Assembly: GCA_021162265.1 (NCBI GenBank) | Contig: JAGGZA010000002.1 | Coordinates: 1 to 5,839 of the forward strand | Reading direction: 5' to 3' | DNA: 5,839 nt | From: Candidatus Aerophobota bacterium | Lineage (GTDB): Bacteria; Aerophobota; Aerophobia; Aerophobales; B3-G15 | Part shown: piece after piece, positions 5,732 through 5,839 of the stretch | Layout of the letters: each line of letters opens with the position of its first letter | Numbering within the stretch: position 1 is the first letter of the stretch | Translations under genes and position numbers: made by a program | The notes under the pieces: generated by a model | What the model was told of the DNA's origin: nothing | Database searches by the model: none | Seen by the model: only the letters and a program-made list of their open reading frames with translations

Positions 5732-5839
5732 CTAAGAAATAAACTTTATCTTTCTGGCAACTGTTATAAACCCTGTATGAGCAACCATCCTGTGAGCAGG
5801 TCTCACACTCATTCCATCCACATTCCAGGGACGAAGTAA
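5732..5839 (-). CDS. trmI: tRNA (adenine-58-N1)-methyltransferase TrmI, C-terminal fragment
   Basis: Thirty-five codons and a TAG stop (5734-5732) are read on the minus strand, with the rest of the gene beyond the right edge. TrmI methylates A58 in the T-loop of tRNA using S-adenosylmethionine, a modification that stabilises tRNA, especially in thermophiles. The segment contains VDGMSVRPAHRMVAHTGF followed by TVARK. It matches the typical TrmI C-terminal pattern RP-x-HRMxGHTxF-x-x-x-A-R-(K/R) as I remember it from actinobacterial and thermophile homologues. The usual Gly before HT is Ala here. The catalytic domain is not visible, so the assignment rests on this tail alone. The gene is convergent with the MFS operon, ending 32 bp from it, so it is unlikely to share its regulation. 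Confidence 0.75.
   Translation of the reverse strand, partial: LLRPWNVDGMSVRPAHRMVAHTGFITVARKIKFIS

Overview
The window is A+T-rich bacterial DNA, judged by eye. It has bacterial-type promoters, clear Shine-Dalgarno sites, a Sec signal peptide, and tightly packed or overlapping genes. A THEP1-type NTPase, a solute-binding protein followed by phenylacetate-CoA ligase, and a TrmI-type tRNA methyltransferase together suggest an anaerobic, possibly thermophilic heterotroph that uses amino acids or aromatic acids. No taxonomic marker is present, so the lineage is left open.

Layout. Positions 1-2476 hold a minus-strand pair: a LivK-type ABC solute-binding protein (first in transcription) and, 25 bp downstream, a phenylacetate-CoA ligase (PaaK). 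PaaK reads off the left edge lacking only its stop and perhaps a few residues. Positions 2477-2792 are a 316-bp divergent intergenic region. It has a candidate promoter for each direction, an 8-bp inverted repeat that contains both -35 boxes, a tandem 25-nt imperfect repeat, and a palindromic leader element. Positions 2793-5699 hold a plus-strand operon: an AlaC-like aminotransferase, a THEP1-family NTPase that starts 38 bp inside the aminotransferase gene, and an Fsr-like MFS transporter that starts 2 bp after the NTPase stop. Positions 5732-5839 hold the C-terminal 35 codons of a convergent minus-strand gene, recognisable as tRNA m1A58 methyltransferase (TrmI).

How the genes may work together (inference). 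The left operon fits capture of an amino or aromatic acid outside the cell and CoA activation of an aryl acid inside it. In anaerobes PaaK commonly sits with indolepyruvate:ferredoxin oxidoreductase and Liv-type transporter genes; those would lie beyond the left edge. The right operon couples an alanine-type transaminase to an NTPase of unknown cellular role and an exporter-like MFS protein. Its tight packing implies co-expression but does not define a pathway. The two operons share one control region, so amino-acid-dependent co-regulation is a reasonable hypothesis.

All genes belong to known families. I see no CRISPR array, mobile element, RNA gene or obviously new system. The most unusual points are the aminotransferase stop codon lying inside the Walker A codons of the NTPase gene, a Thr-to-Phe change in the PaaK phosphate-binding loop, and the symmetrical architecture of the divergent control region.
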